DNA of 64,000 nucleotides from Glycine soja (lineage: Eukaryota; Streptophyta; Magnoliopsida; Fabales; Fabaceae), in assembly GCF_004193775.1 (NCBI RefSeq), contig NC_041002.1:18967535-19031534 (forward strand). The letters run 5' to 3'. Both the position numbers and the translations under genes were made by a program. Positions 1-9,026 of this stretch are shown in pieces. The notes beneath the pieces are model-generated. The model had not been told where the DNA came from. It ran no database searches and was given only the letters and a program-made list of their open reading frames with translations. Position 1 is the stretch's first letter. Each line of letters opens with the position of its first letter.

Positions 1-269
1 TTAGCAGGGCCATCAATTCTTCATGGATGGGTGCAGTCATACCTGTGGCTATCTTCACTTCCTTTTTCCCACTACCAGTTCCTAAGTCTACTGGTTCAGT
101 CTCTTCTTGATGAGGCCCCATCTCTTGGTCCTTATGGGCAACTATCTTCTCCAACTCCAGGGGAAGTCCCACATCCTCATCCTCTTCACTCTCCATGTGA
201 TCCGTTTCTTGCTTGAAATCGATGGTCGGGTCCCAGGTATTAGTACCTTTGAGGGACTCGTCGTCGGAT
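1..269 (-). CDS. Element A pol exon 2: acidic linker before the reverse transcriptase (partial)
   Basis: Read on the minus strand from 269, this is one open frame of about 89 codons to the window edge with no stop. It begins SDDESLKG, is rich in Asp and Glu, and runs through VDLGTG and KKEVKIATGM, a type of linker that precedes RT in soybean Tat elements. There is no start codon; the frame only makes sense if joined by splicing to the protease exon ending at 449. The RT itself would be left of the window. It is the least damaged coding stretch of element A. Confidence 0.7.
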
Positions 270-448
270 CTGGCGTTTTAAGCGTAAAGAAATAAACATG
301 CAAATGAATGAGAATGGGTAGAGGCGCAGGAACAGATGAAGAAAGATCTTTATATTATAAATTCAGGAACAAAAGACATAAAGTCTTAACAAAAGGAAAC
401 TCTAAAGCCTAGGCCCAACCGTAGAGTTTAAAAGCCACAAAGGGTTAC
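270..448 (-). other. Predicted Ogre-type intron between protease and RT exons (179 bp)
   Basis: The minus strand has a GTAACC donor at 448 and a pyrimidine-rich tract ending in CCAG at 270. The protease frame would stop at TAA (447-445), inside the donor. Splicing joins ATA-AT to A-TCC and enters the open acidic linker in frame. An intron at this place is an established Ogre feature. The exact sites were chosen by eye. Confidence 0.65.
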
Positions 449-2335
449 ATTATGCTTGTCGCGTAAATGTCCGGGCACTCCTCCAGTCGCCAATTTCCTA
501 GTCGGAAACCAGGAGGGCATGGTCGTACCAAATCTGACCTACTCGGAGAGTCATCCTCGCATATTGTAACGACTTGGCCTTCGTGTCCTAGACCCGCACA
601 TATAAAGCTCCTACTGATGTGGCAGGGCGGGCCCCCTTCGACTTTTCGTCCCAATTTCGAACCTTGGCTTCCGCTCTTCCTTCCCGTGACACTTTTCCTT
701 ATGTCCGCTTGCGTGGGTTTATAGCCTAATCCAAACTTCCCACGGTTTCCTCTGGTGCTTATCAGGCTGGTTTTGCCGCCGTTGTTCTTGCCTAAACCCA
801 TTCCGGGCTCGTAACCATTCCCCAACATCACCCGGGCCACCATCATTGCTGTATCGGACAAGAAAGGTTGCCCAGAGAAGGAATCTACGGAGGCAATGCT
901 TACTACCTCAAAAGATTGGAAGGCTGTTTCCAATGAATCCTCCGCGGCTTCCACATATGGCATAGAGGACGGGAAACTTACCAAGATGTCTTCCTCCCCC
1001 GACACAATGACCAAATGCCCCTCTACCACGAACTTCAGTTTTTGGTGGAGTGTAGAGGGAACGACTCCCACCGAGTGGATCCACGAGCGTCCCAAAAGAC
1101 AGCTGTAAGCTGGGTTAATATCCATTACTTGGAAGGTAACCTGACAGGTATGAGGGCCTATCTGTACAGGGAGGTCGATCTCTCCCCTCACCTCTCGGTG
1201 GTTTCCGTTGAAGGCACGGACCACCATGGAACTTGGCCTTAGATGGGAAGCGTTAAATGACAATTTCTCCAAGGTGCTTTTGGGAATTACGTTTAAACTG
1301 GAACTGTTATCGATGAGTACCTTGGCCACGACGTGGTCCATGAATTTGACTGACACATGCAAAGTACTGTTATGCCTTCTCCCCTTGACAGGGATTTCTT
1401 CTTCAGCGAAGGCGAGATAGTTGTTGGCGGTGATGTTATTGACGAGTCCTCCAAATCCTTCTATGGAGATGTCTTGAGCTACATGAGCTTCGTTCAAGAC
1501 CTTCACTAGCAAAGCCCGATGAGGCTCAGAGCTCACGAGGAGTTCCAAAAGAGAGACTCTGGCCGGGGTTTTGTTGAGCTACTCAATGACCTTGAACTCG
1601 CTTTGCTGAATAATGCGGAGGAACTCGCCTGTCTCCTCTAGCGATACTTCTTTCTTGCCACATCCATCCTTTTTCTCCGAAAGACCTTTCACTGGAATAT
1701 TCTCATTCGAAGTGGGGATTATTTTGTCATCTTTTCCTTCCGTTATCTTTGCCTTTCCTTTAACGTTTGCGGGTTGTGTCAGCAGGTCAGGGGGTGCAAA
1801 CACGCGACTGTTGCGGGTCATGCCGCTCAGTCCCGTGATATTGGTTACCTTGGCCGATAATGAGTTGATGTCAGTGGCTTCTTCGTTCCTTTCGCTCGGA
1901 GGCGCATACCTCCACGGAACTGCATGGCTGTTTCGGTATGCAAACGGAACAGGTTTAACTACTGAGGGGTATCGGGGCGTTTGGGGAGCTGCGTCTCTGG
2001 TGAAATATACCACCAAAGGCTTAGGCCTTCCAAAACTTCTCTCATCTGCAGACCGCATACATATATGCTGCTCTTCACTCCCCTCATCACCGACTTCCAG
2101 CCGGCCTCGATCTATCATCTGTTGCAACATGTCCTCCACTCCTAAACATGTTTCCATGTTATGTAGCTCGCCGGGATGCATCAAACAGGAATCTTCCCCA
2201 TGCCCACCGTGGGGAATTACGCCTCCCTTTTGTAGGGCCTCATAGATAAACCTCCTAGGGGTCGCCACATCCATCAAAGGCTTGGACCTGCGCGGCCTAC
2301 CCGACTCGACGGCATTAACTGCTCCCCCTTCTTGG
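449..2335 (-). pseudogene. Element A protease region with G-patch domain, one nonsense codon
   Basis: Aspartic protease part of the polyprotein. The minus-strand frame runs from the end of gag (MDVATPRRF near 2277) through a Pro/Ser-rich spacer to the protease core VLIDNSSSLNVIP (about 1310-1270). The active-site triplet reads Asp-Asn-Ser where Asp-Asn-Gly is usual in this lineage, so catalysis is doubtful. A G-patch follows (LGNGYEPGMGLGKNNGG, about 825-770, then RGNRGKFGLGY), a glycine-rich RNA-binding motif known after proteases of some retroelements. A TAG (1581-1579) interrupts the frame. The 3' end leads into the predicted intron. Confidence 0.8.
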
Positions 2336-3913
2336 GAAAGGAGGCAGGTAGATCTTCCCGAGAGATATCACAGCCAACTGGTTGGCGATGAGGGACGGCA
2401 AGAGGTCTTCGTATGTCATTTGGATCCGGGTGAATTCTGGAGTTGGCCTCGGGGGAAAGTTCCTTATTGCATTGGAACCGGCGCCAAAGTGGGCGTTGCC
2501 GGCCGGGCGAGTCGGGGTTGGAGCCGGAGCTTGGGGGGCCTCCCTCTGGATGGGCGCGAGCGCTCTAGGTTGTACGGGTGCTGAATTGGAAGAGTCCCCG
2601 GCGCGAGCTAAGAAGCTCGGGTGATGTTGCACGTACTGATGGGTATCGTGAGAGATCTGCGGTGCTTTGATCCATGCAGGCGTTGAAGTTACAGCATGGG
2701 TATCTCCTTCCTTCCTTTTTGCCCCAGTTGCTCTGATCCTCCTAGCGTTGGTACTTGTGGAGGAGACGTAATCGAACTTCACTCTCTTCAAACCTACTTC
2801 AATCCTTTCCCCGGCGAATTCCAAGTCCACGAAGCTGGAGGGCATGTAGCCCACTAACTTCTCATAGTAAAACACCGGCAAGGTGTCTACCATCATGGTA
2901 ATCATTTCCCTTTCAACCATGGGAGGGGCCACTTGTGCTGTCAGGTCCCTCCACCGCTGAGCGTACTCTTTAAAGGTCTCACTTTCCTTTTTAACCATGT
3001 TCTGCAACTGAGTGCAATCGGGAGCCATATCAGAATTGTACTGATATTGCCTAAGGAAGGCAGTAATCAGATCCTTCCAAGTGCGGATGCAGGAAGCTTC
3101 CAGATTAGTGTACCAACTGACCACGGCTCCAGCCAAGCTATCTTGGAAAAAGTGCATTAACAACTTTTCATCCCTAGAATGTGCCCCCATCTTGCGACAA
3201 TACACCTTGAGATGGTTCTTAGGACTAGTCGTCCCTTTGTACTTGTCGAAATCAGGTACCTTGAATTTTGGGGGGATGACGACGTCCGGTACCAAGCAAA
3301 GATCCGCCAAGTCCGCAAACGGATAGTCGCCAAAGCCTTCAACAGCTCTCAATCTCTTTTCAATGAAATCGAGTTTCCTTCTTTCTTCCACTGTCGGGGG
3401 TGGTCCTTCTGTGGACAAGAATATTGGCTGTGCTGGGAGGTTGGGCTGAGGCAGTATGTTGGGTGCTGGCCCCTTGATGGGGACCGGGGGGTAGAAATTG
3501 ACGTCTCCTTGGGCATACTCTCTATGATCCTCCTAAACCTCGTCCGACTGTCCAGGAGGCTCCCCTTCAAGGATGGGGGAAGGGACATGACCCGCGTCAT
3601 CACGCATGACTGGTGGCGTGAAATTAGGTGGTAATCCATAAGGGTAAGCCACCCGGTTGTATCCTAAATGGAGGTTGCTGATGTGCCCCAGTGTGCTTCT
3701 TTCTCGTCCTACCACGTTTGGGAGAGGATGGTGCACGGTAGCTGGGAGAGTTGGGTCTGCTTCGGCAGCCCAACTAACAGCGGCAGTGGTGGCCACGTTA
3801 TTCTCCATAAGTTATCTCATTCCTAACATGGCATCCATCATGGAAGCCATTTGCTCTTTCAAAGCCAACATGTCGGCTTTCATCTATTCCTGTGTCTCCT
3901 CTTGGTCACCCAT
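2315..3913 (-). pseudogene. Element A gag (capsid) with three nonsense codons and a lost zinc knuckle
   Basis: Structural protein that would form the cytoplasmic particle. The frame starts at ATG 3913 (MGDQEETQE), with TAG 3886-3884, TAA 3814-3812 and TAG 3535-3533, then is open for 406 codons to 2315. The retrotransposon gag core is clear: GFGDYPFADL, LLMHFFQDSLAGAVVSWY, SETFKEYAQRWRDL and PPMVEREMITMMVDTLP. After PPFPR (near 2330) the frame breaks and jumps to the protease N-terminal region. The Cys/His stretch expected there is absent, apparently by deletion. The start was chosen because the same MGD-EE-QE context begins gag in element L. Confidence 0.85.
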
Positions 3914-3977
3914 CGTCGTAGATTTAGATCTAGTGCGATATGGATGCCTTGGGGTGCGTTTAGTTATGGCATTTTTC

Positions 3978-3993
3978 CTAAGAAACAAAACGT
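3978..3993 (-). promoter_or_regulatory. Putative 3' splice site ahead of gag (element A)
   Basis: On the minus strand TTTTGTTTCTTAG ends at 3978, about 65 nt before the gag ATG. Similar pyrimidine tracts ending in TTTAG lie before gag in J (33682-33683) and L (38608-38609), each followed by CATAACTAAA or CTATAACTAAA. Confidence 0.5.
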
Positions 3994-4145
3994 GAGGAGT
4001 AGGTAAAGAAAAATGAATGCATGCTAGAGATAAAATGCGGGAGTGATTTGATTCGCACTGATCTTTGGAGTAAAAACGTGGGATAAACTCATTTTATTCA
4101 GAAAGTTTATAACTAGTCAAGATCTGAGTGACAATACAAACTTCA

Positions 4146-6390
4146 TAGCTGTTTCTAATTATATGGGCCATTAAGTCTATCATATGCTGACAATATGATG
4201 CAATCCTACCTCGTGGGCGTTGGTTATGTTATTTGCGTTCTTGTTTTGTTCTTGTTCTTGTTTCTTGTGTCTTTCACACTTTGTGTCAAAAAAAAAGTTG
4301 CAAAAATTTTGAAAAAAAAAAAGTCCTTATTACAAAGACAACTCAAAATGCCCCGAAATACAAGGCTAAAATCCTATACTACTAGAATGGCCAAAATACA
4401 AGGCCTTGACGAAGGAAAAACCTATTCTAATATTTACAAAGATAAGCGGGCTCATACTTAGCCCATGGGCTCGATATCTACCCTAAGGCTCATGAGAACC
4501 CTAGGGCCTTTCCTTGGATCTCTAGCCCAATCTACTTGGAGTCTTCTAACCAACGCCCTTGCGGGGTAGGATTGCATCACAATAGCTGAGAAGTCCGTGG
4601 ATTTCCTCGGGGGTGGAGTAGGTGTCCGCCATTGCTTTGGCCATTGCTAGCAATCGGGGAAGTTCTTGACTCCCGTTCAAAGTAAGAGCAAATCGGTCCA
4701 TCCATATTGTTGCCTCTTGATGTAACGAGTCGATCACCCTTCCTCTAGCCTCCTTTTCCGCATACACTCGGGCATACTCGCCCGCCACTTTGTGCTCGTG
4801 GGTCGTGGCTAGATTTAATTCTTCTTGGTACTTCCTGACAATGGCTAACATGTTGGTCTCTGTCTCGCATAAATGTTTAGACAAGCTTCTCTTGGACCTT
4901 GAGCAAGCAGCTAACTCCTCTTTTAAGACCATGCTATGTGCTCATGATTGGTCTCTCTCTTCCCTTCGAAGCTTGAGCTCACTGTTGCTGCCCAACAAAG
5001 CTCCACGGAATTTGTCTCGGCCATGCTCTTCCTTGCGAGCCCTCTTGGTTTCTCGTTCAAAGGCTCTTGCGGTAGCTGCATTTTCTTCTCATAACTCGGC
5101 ACATTCTTTCCGGACGTCTATAGCGACTAACTTGAATTTTTCTTTGGCAAGTCTTGCTTTTCCTAATTCTATTTTTAGAGCTCGGACTTCTTCATCCTCT
5201 TATGGAGCTTCGAAGTTCTCCTCGTTGATAATTTTCAACTTGGAGAGCCAATCTAACCCTCGTGTACGAACTTTCAGCCATTCATGATAACCACCGATGA
5301 TGCCATTACGGATGCCCCTAAGTTCTTTATCTTTCCTTAATGGGCTTTCCCACGCCTTGCGGACTCTTTGTATAACCTTGAAACTTTGCGTGCCGAAATC
5401 TCTCACAAGGAAAGGAGAGAGGCTCTCTTTCGCCGGTGCACCCCTCATGGGGTACCCTAACTATCTTATAGCAAGTTCGGGATTGTAGTTAATACAACCC
5501 CTCGTCCCTATCAACGAGATGTTTGGGTAGTCCCCACATGAGAAGAGAACTCCCTCCTTTCCTTCCTTCCATCGAGGAAACTAGTTGATTGTTCTGCCTC
5601 TTATCCCAGCCAAGTGTTGGTCCCAATCTACTCTTCTCTTTTCGACACACGAGCGATGGCTTCGGAGCGGACATGGGTGTCTTATGTCTTGTTGGAATAG
5701 ATGCGAAACCAACCATACACAAAGAGCAGGTAAGCAGCAGATGATCCATGCACTACTCTTCTCGCACCTTCGGTCAAATGTATCAAATAAGTCCGCCAAG
5801 ATAGCTACCACCAGGCTCTCTTTGCTATGGTGATATGCAAGGAAAGCATCAATCGCGGCTAGGTCCACCAAACCGTCCACGTTTGGAAAGAGGACAACCC
5901 CAAAGATTAGCAATGCTAATATGTCCACATACGGGACCCACTCCTCTTGATTCGCCATATCCCTTGCCTTGCCTTCCAAGTACTTCCGTGGTAGGCCCAC
6001 TACGCCGTTTCGAGTTTTCTTTACACGATCCAACTCTCATGCCGAACCCCTGACCACAACTGCAATCTTGCTCAAGGAGGGAAGAAAAAGATACGGTTTT
6101 CTTCCCCCAAGAGGACATCCTAGAATCTCCTCAAATTCTTCAACAGTCGGTACTAATTGGAAGTCTCCAAACGTGAAGCATCTCAAAGGCTAGTCATAGT
6201 ATTGGGTGAGGGATACAACGACTTCCGTGAATATCTCCGCTATGGTTAAATCTAAAATCTTTCCGTACGCCTTGCGGAAGGCTTGCATTTGGAGAGGTCC
6301 CATCAACCGCCCCAACTCCTTAAGGTTGGTGACATCTAGGCCCTTAATCTTGACTTGATAGAATCTTTTTCCAGTTTGATTTGTTCCCAT
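4146..6390 (-). pseudogene. Element A ORF1: DUF7745-like protein with C-terminal coiled coil, disrupted
   Basis: Accessory protein of unknown function encoded ahead of gag. It starts MGTNQTGKRFYQVK at 6390. One frame carries the globular part (KELGRLMGPLQMQAFRK, GVVGLPRKYLEGKARDM, LLIFGVVLFPNVDGLVDLAA, CCLPALCVWLVSHLF), which resembles the plant DUF7745/plant-mobile-domain-like family. A long Lys/Glu/Arg-rich coiled coil follows (5200-4650). Stops occur at 6192-6190, near 6036, 5583-5581 and 5202-5200. The C-terminus is split by the insertion 4196-4579; the frame resumes beyond it with QHMIDLMAHIIRN. Intact length would be roughly 600 residues. Confidence 0.8.
4196..4579. mobile_element. 384-bp LTR-derived insertion with terminal inverted repeats and 5-bp TSD
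   Basis: The left end (TGATGCAATCCTACC, then GGGCGTTGGTTA) is repeated inverted at the right end, giving inverted repeats of about 33 bp with a 2-nt indel. Flanks are CAATA (4191-4195) and CAATA (4580-4584). The right 250 bp match the minus-strand start of the element D LTR (compare 21440-21696). The left interior is T-rich and not LTR-like. It interrupts the last codons of ORF1 in A. Confidence 0.8.
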
Positions 6391-7254
6391 GTTTTACTAA
6401 AGTGAAACAAAACCAGTGTGAATCAAAACTCCAACATCTATCATGGCTGGAATGGATGAATGCATGAAGAAATACATATGACACAGATGCAATTTCATGA
6501 ATACGGGAGCCCGGGAAACTATCTCCTTCCTAGATACAACGTTTGGGGCAGCACGGCGCCCGAAATATGTATTTAAGAAGGTGACACGGACCCTCCGTTG
6601 GTTTGCCAAAGCGAGGGGATCAAGATGAAACCTGCACATGATGCATATGCGAAAGGCACAACACGGGGATGTACATAGTATGACAATATCCACAAACAAA
6701 TATAATCAAAGGGGTACACAACATTAGACTACATGCATGGCAGTGTAAAAAAGGGCACACAACGTGTTTGCTTCGTGCCCCTATTTTAGGGATCTACATG
6801 GGAGGGAGCTAAAAGGGCTTTTAGTGATAATTCCCAAGGTGGTCATATCTCTCTTGATGATCTCTAGAGGTATCATCCCCTTCGAAGAACATATTGTGGC
6901 AGTAGGGACTACTAGCAACAATATGTTATCAAAGAGAAAAACTCTAGATGAGGGTTCACTGTAATCAAGCAAGTCGGAGACCTAGCATGACCACAGATTC
7001 ACCTCCACTCCTTATGTTCCCACAAACCCGGGTATAGGGCCCTTTTTCAACTCACTGTATGTGCAAATAGTGTTGGTGTTTGTGTGCATCAAATGAATAA
7101 ATATTTACCTCATGCATACCTTTTAAAACACACTAAAAGCATCTAAGAGTTTATATACACGAGAACATAAGAAAAAAAGACAAAGAAAAAGAACAAAAGA
7201 GAAGTCATAGTAAGGAAAGCACACTGATTGATTGGCCTAACTCTCTAACAATAA
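6391..7254 (-). other. Element A untranslated leader with putative ORF1 splice acceptor
   Basis: Non-coding stretch between the primer site and ORF1, colinear with the J and H leaders. It carries a CACCCGCGGGTTTG-like block and a TGATGATACCTCTAGAGA block found in J and H too. Next to ORF1 the minus strand reads CACTTTAG (AG at 6398-6397) six nt before the ATG, comparable with TTTTTAG before ORF1 in J and H. Confidence 0.6.
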
Positions 7255-7272
7255 TCCCCAGTGGAGTCGCCA
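7255..7272 (-). other. Primer binding site of element A (tRNA-Arg type)
   Basis: The minus strand reads TGGCGACTCCACTGGGGA two nt inside the LTR end. TGGCGACTCCA is the complement of the CCA end and acceptor stem of a plant tRNA-Arg beginning GACTCCA, as reported for Ogre. An identical site is in J (31069-31086). Confidence 0.85.
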
Positions 7273-7274
7273 AC

Positions 7275-9024
7275 TGTCGCAACCAACACTTCGGCGGGAG
7301 GGCGACGCGAGACTCACAGGTGCATCTTCCAAAGAAGGAAAACACACGAAGTCACCACCAACGTTTATTCGAGGAAAACGTTGGAAAAACTGGAAAAGGT
7401 GTGGTCTACGAACTTTAAGTATGAAAGGTTCGGGAGTTGTACTTACGCACGGGGAAGGTATTAGCACCCCACGCGTCTATCACAAGGGACGACAGCCTTT
7501 AATCAAATGTGCAAACATGACTTCAATTTGTTTTATTTTCTCTTTTTTACGCTTTTTATGTCTTTTTATGCCTTTTATATTTTTTATCTTTTTGTGGTCG
7601 GTAAGGGTGTTTCCCTTGCTCCTATGTATTCCTCAATTGTGATAAGGAAATCAAACTTACGTAGTTCTTTGAGAACTAAATGTTGGCTAAATTGTTTTTA
7701 TCCTTTTTTGCAAGATATATTTTGATTGAATGAAAGGTCATTTAAGGCATTGGACCATTAAACGATCTTTCGATTCTTTTGAAAGGAAAGAAAACATTAA
7801 GGCATTGGACCATTAATGATCTCTTGGTTTTTTTGAAAGAGGTGACAAAGCTTATGTGTTGGTTTTAGGTCTTTAAAATCCACGTTTAACCAATAAAATC
7901 GAAAAGGACCATTTCAAGGAGTTGGATGTTAAAAATGGTTTTTTAGGTGATGACAAAAGCTTGGTTTATGAATTGATTTTAGCCTTAGTTTCACTTTGGT
8001 TATTAGTCAATTTGATTAAGAAAGAAAATCCCAAAGAAAAATGTCCGATTGATTTTTTTTTATTATTTTATTTAAAGATATTTTTTTGATTATTATATTA
8101 TTATTTTGCCTCTTTTTGGTTTTAAACATGGTTACAGCATGAAAGATCGGCCAGATTTTATTCTAACAGAAATTAAAAGACGTTAAAACTCAAGTGATCA
8201 GTGGAAATTTATTTTATTTTTTGATTAGGCGAGAAAGTGACTTAAATATATGACTAAAGCACACCAAAAGGGGGTACAGAAAGCAAATGAAATAAAAATA
8301 AAAGCACGCGAAACAAGTGGGGACCACTAAGGGTACATAGAATGAATTGAATGGTTCGATTTCGGAAACTTACCGGTTGAAGACCAAACAACGACGAAGA
8401 ACGATGAAGAATGGTGGAAAACCTTCGCGAAATCGCCCACGGAAACGTCTCGGAAGCGTTACGGAAGCGCCTCGGCTTGGATTTTCTTCACGTAAACATT
8501 TTTTCTCACTAATTTTAAGTGATTCTCAGATAGCAGGAGGGTTGAACGGATTTGTTCTACCCTCCTTCCCCTATCTATAGGGAAAAGAGGGAGGTGGTTG
8601 CCGCCTAGCTCGCCTAGGCGAGCTGGGTTGCTTCCACCAGAAGGCACCGCCTTCTGTTGGAACATCCTAGAAGGCCCAAGTGGGTCTGATTGCTATTTGC
8701 ACACCCCTATTTACTAAATACACCCTCTGTTCTTTTTTTGCTGATTCTTTTTCCGTAACGTTACAGAACTTTACGAATTATGTAACGATACTTGTTTTCT
8801 TTCCGTAATGTCATGAAAACTTACGGATTACGCAATCGTCCCCTCTTTGGCTTCCGGAATGTTACGGAACTTTACGGATTGCACATTGACACTTCCTTTC
8901 AACTCCCAACATGTCGTGGAACTTCACGGATTGCCTAACAATAGGTGTCAAGTACCTCGAAGTGGTCAAGCGAAGGTCGCATCTCACCAAACAGATGGTC
9001 CCCGCATGAAATTAGGGTATGACA
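7275..9024 (-). repeat. 5' LTR of element A (1750 bp)
   Basis: On the minus strand it begins TGTCATACCC at 9024 and ends TTGCGACA at 7275, like the LTRs of B, J, H and I. Inside are a U3 rich in TTCCGTAAC/GTTACGGAA repeats, an 18-bp palindrome and TATA box, a GTAAGT donor, GCGTTGGACC-type stem-loops and a TACGTA module (about 7617-7675). Confidence 0.88.
8369..8624 (-). promoter_or_regulatory. LTR promoter and first-exon splice donor of element A
   Basis: A perfect palindrome AGCTCGCCTAGGCGAGCT (8624-8607) lies upstream of CCCTATAGATAGGGG (about 8580-8568), in a TATA context. About 200 nt further the minus strand has CAACCG|GTAAGT (GT at 8373-8372). The same order is in B, J and H. Start site and splicing are inferred. 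Confidence 0.6.
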
Positions 9025-9026
9025 AG

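Larger units (their letters stand above)
1..9024 (-). mobile_element. Element A: Tat/Ogre-type Ty3/gypsy retrotransposon, left part outside the window
   Basis: Reading on the minus strand the order is 5' LTR (9024-7275), primer binding site (7272-7255), leader, ORF1, gag, protease with G-patch, a short intron and the first codons of the pre-RT exon, cut by the window edge. ORF1 before gag, an intron between protease and RT, and a tRNA-Arg-like primer site are the known hallmarks of Ogre elements. The 5 bases outside the LTR are AGCAC (9025-9029); the partner duplication would lie left of the window. A interrupts element B just before its RT domain. Confidence 0.88.

Noticed and set aside
1613..2245. 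210-codon plus-strand frame opposite the protease spacer
   Set aside because: Antisense shadow of the minus-strand coding frame; no independent domain.
8847..9024. Apparent N-terminal extension of the B pol frame (codons before 9027)
   Set aside because: This part is the minus-strand LTR of A read through by chance; the true polyprotein upstream is displaced by A.
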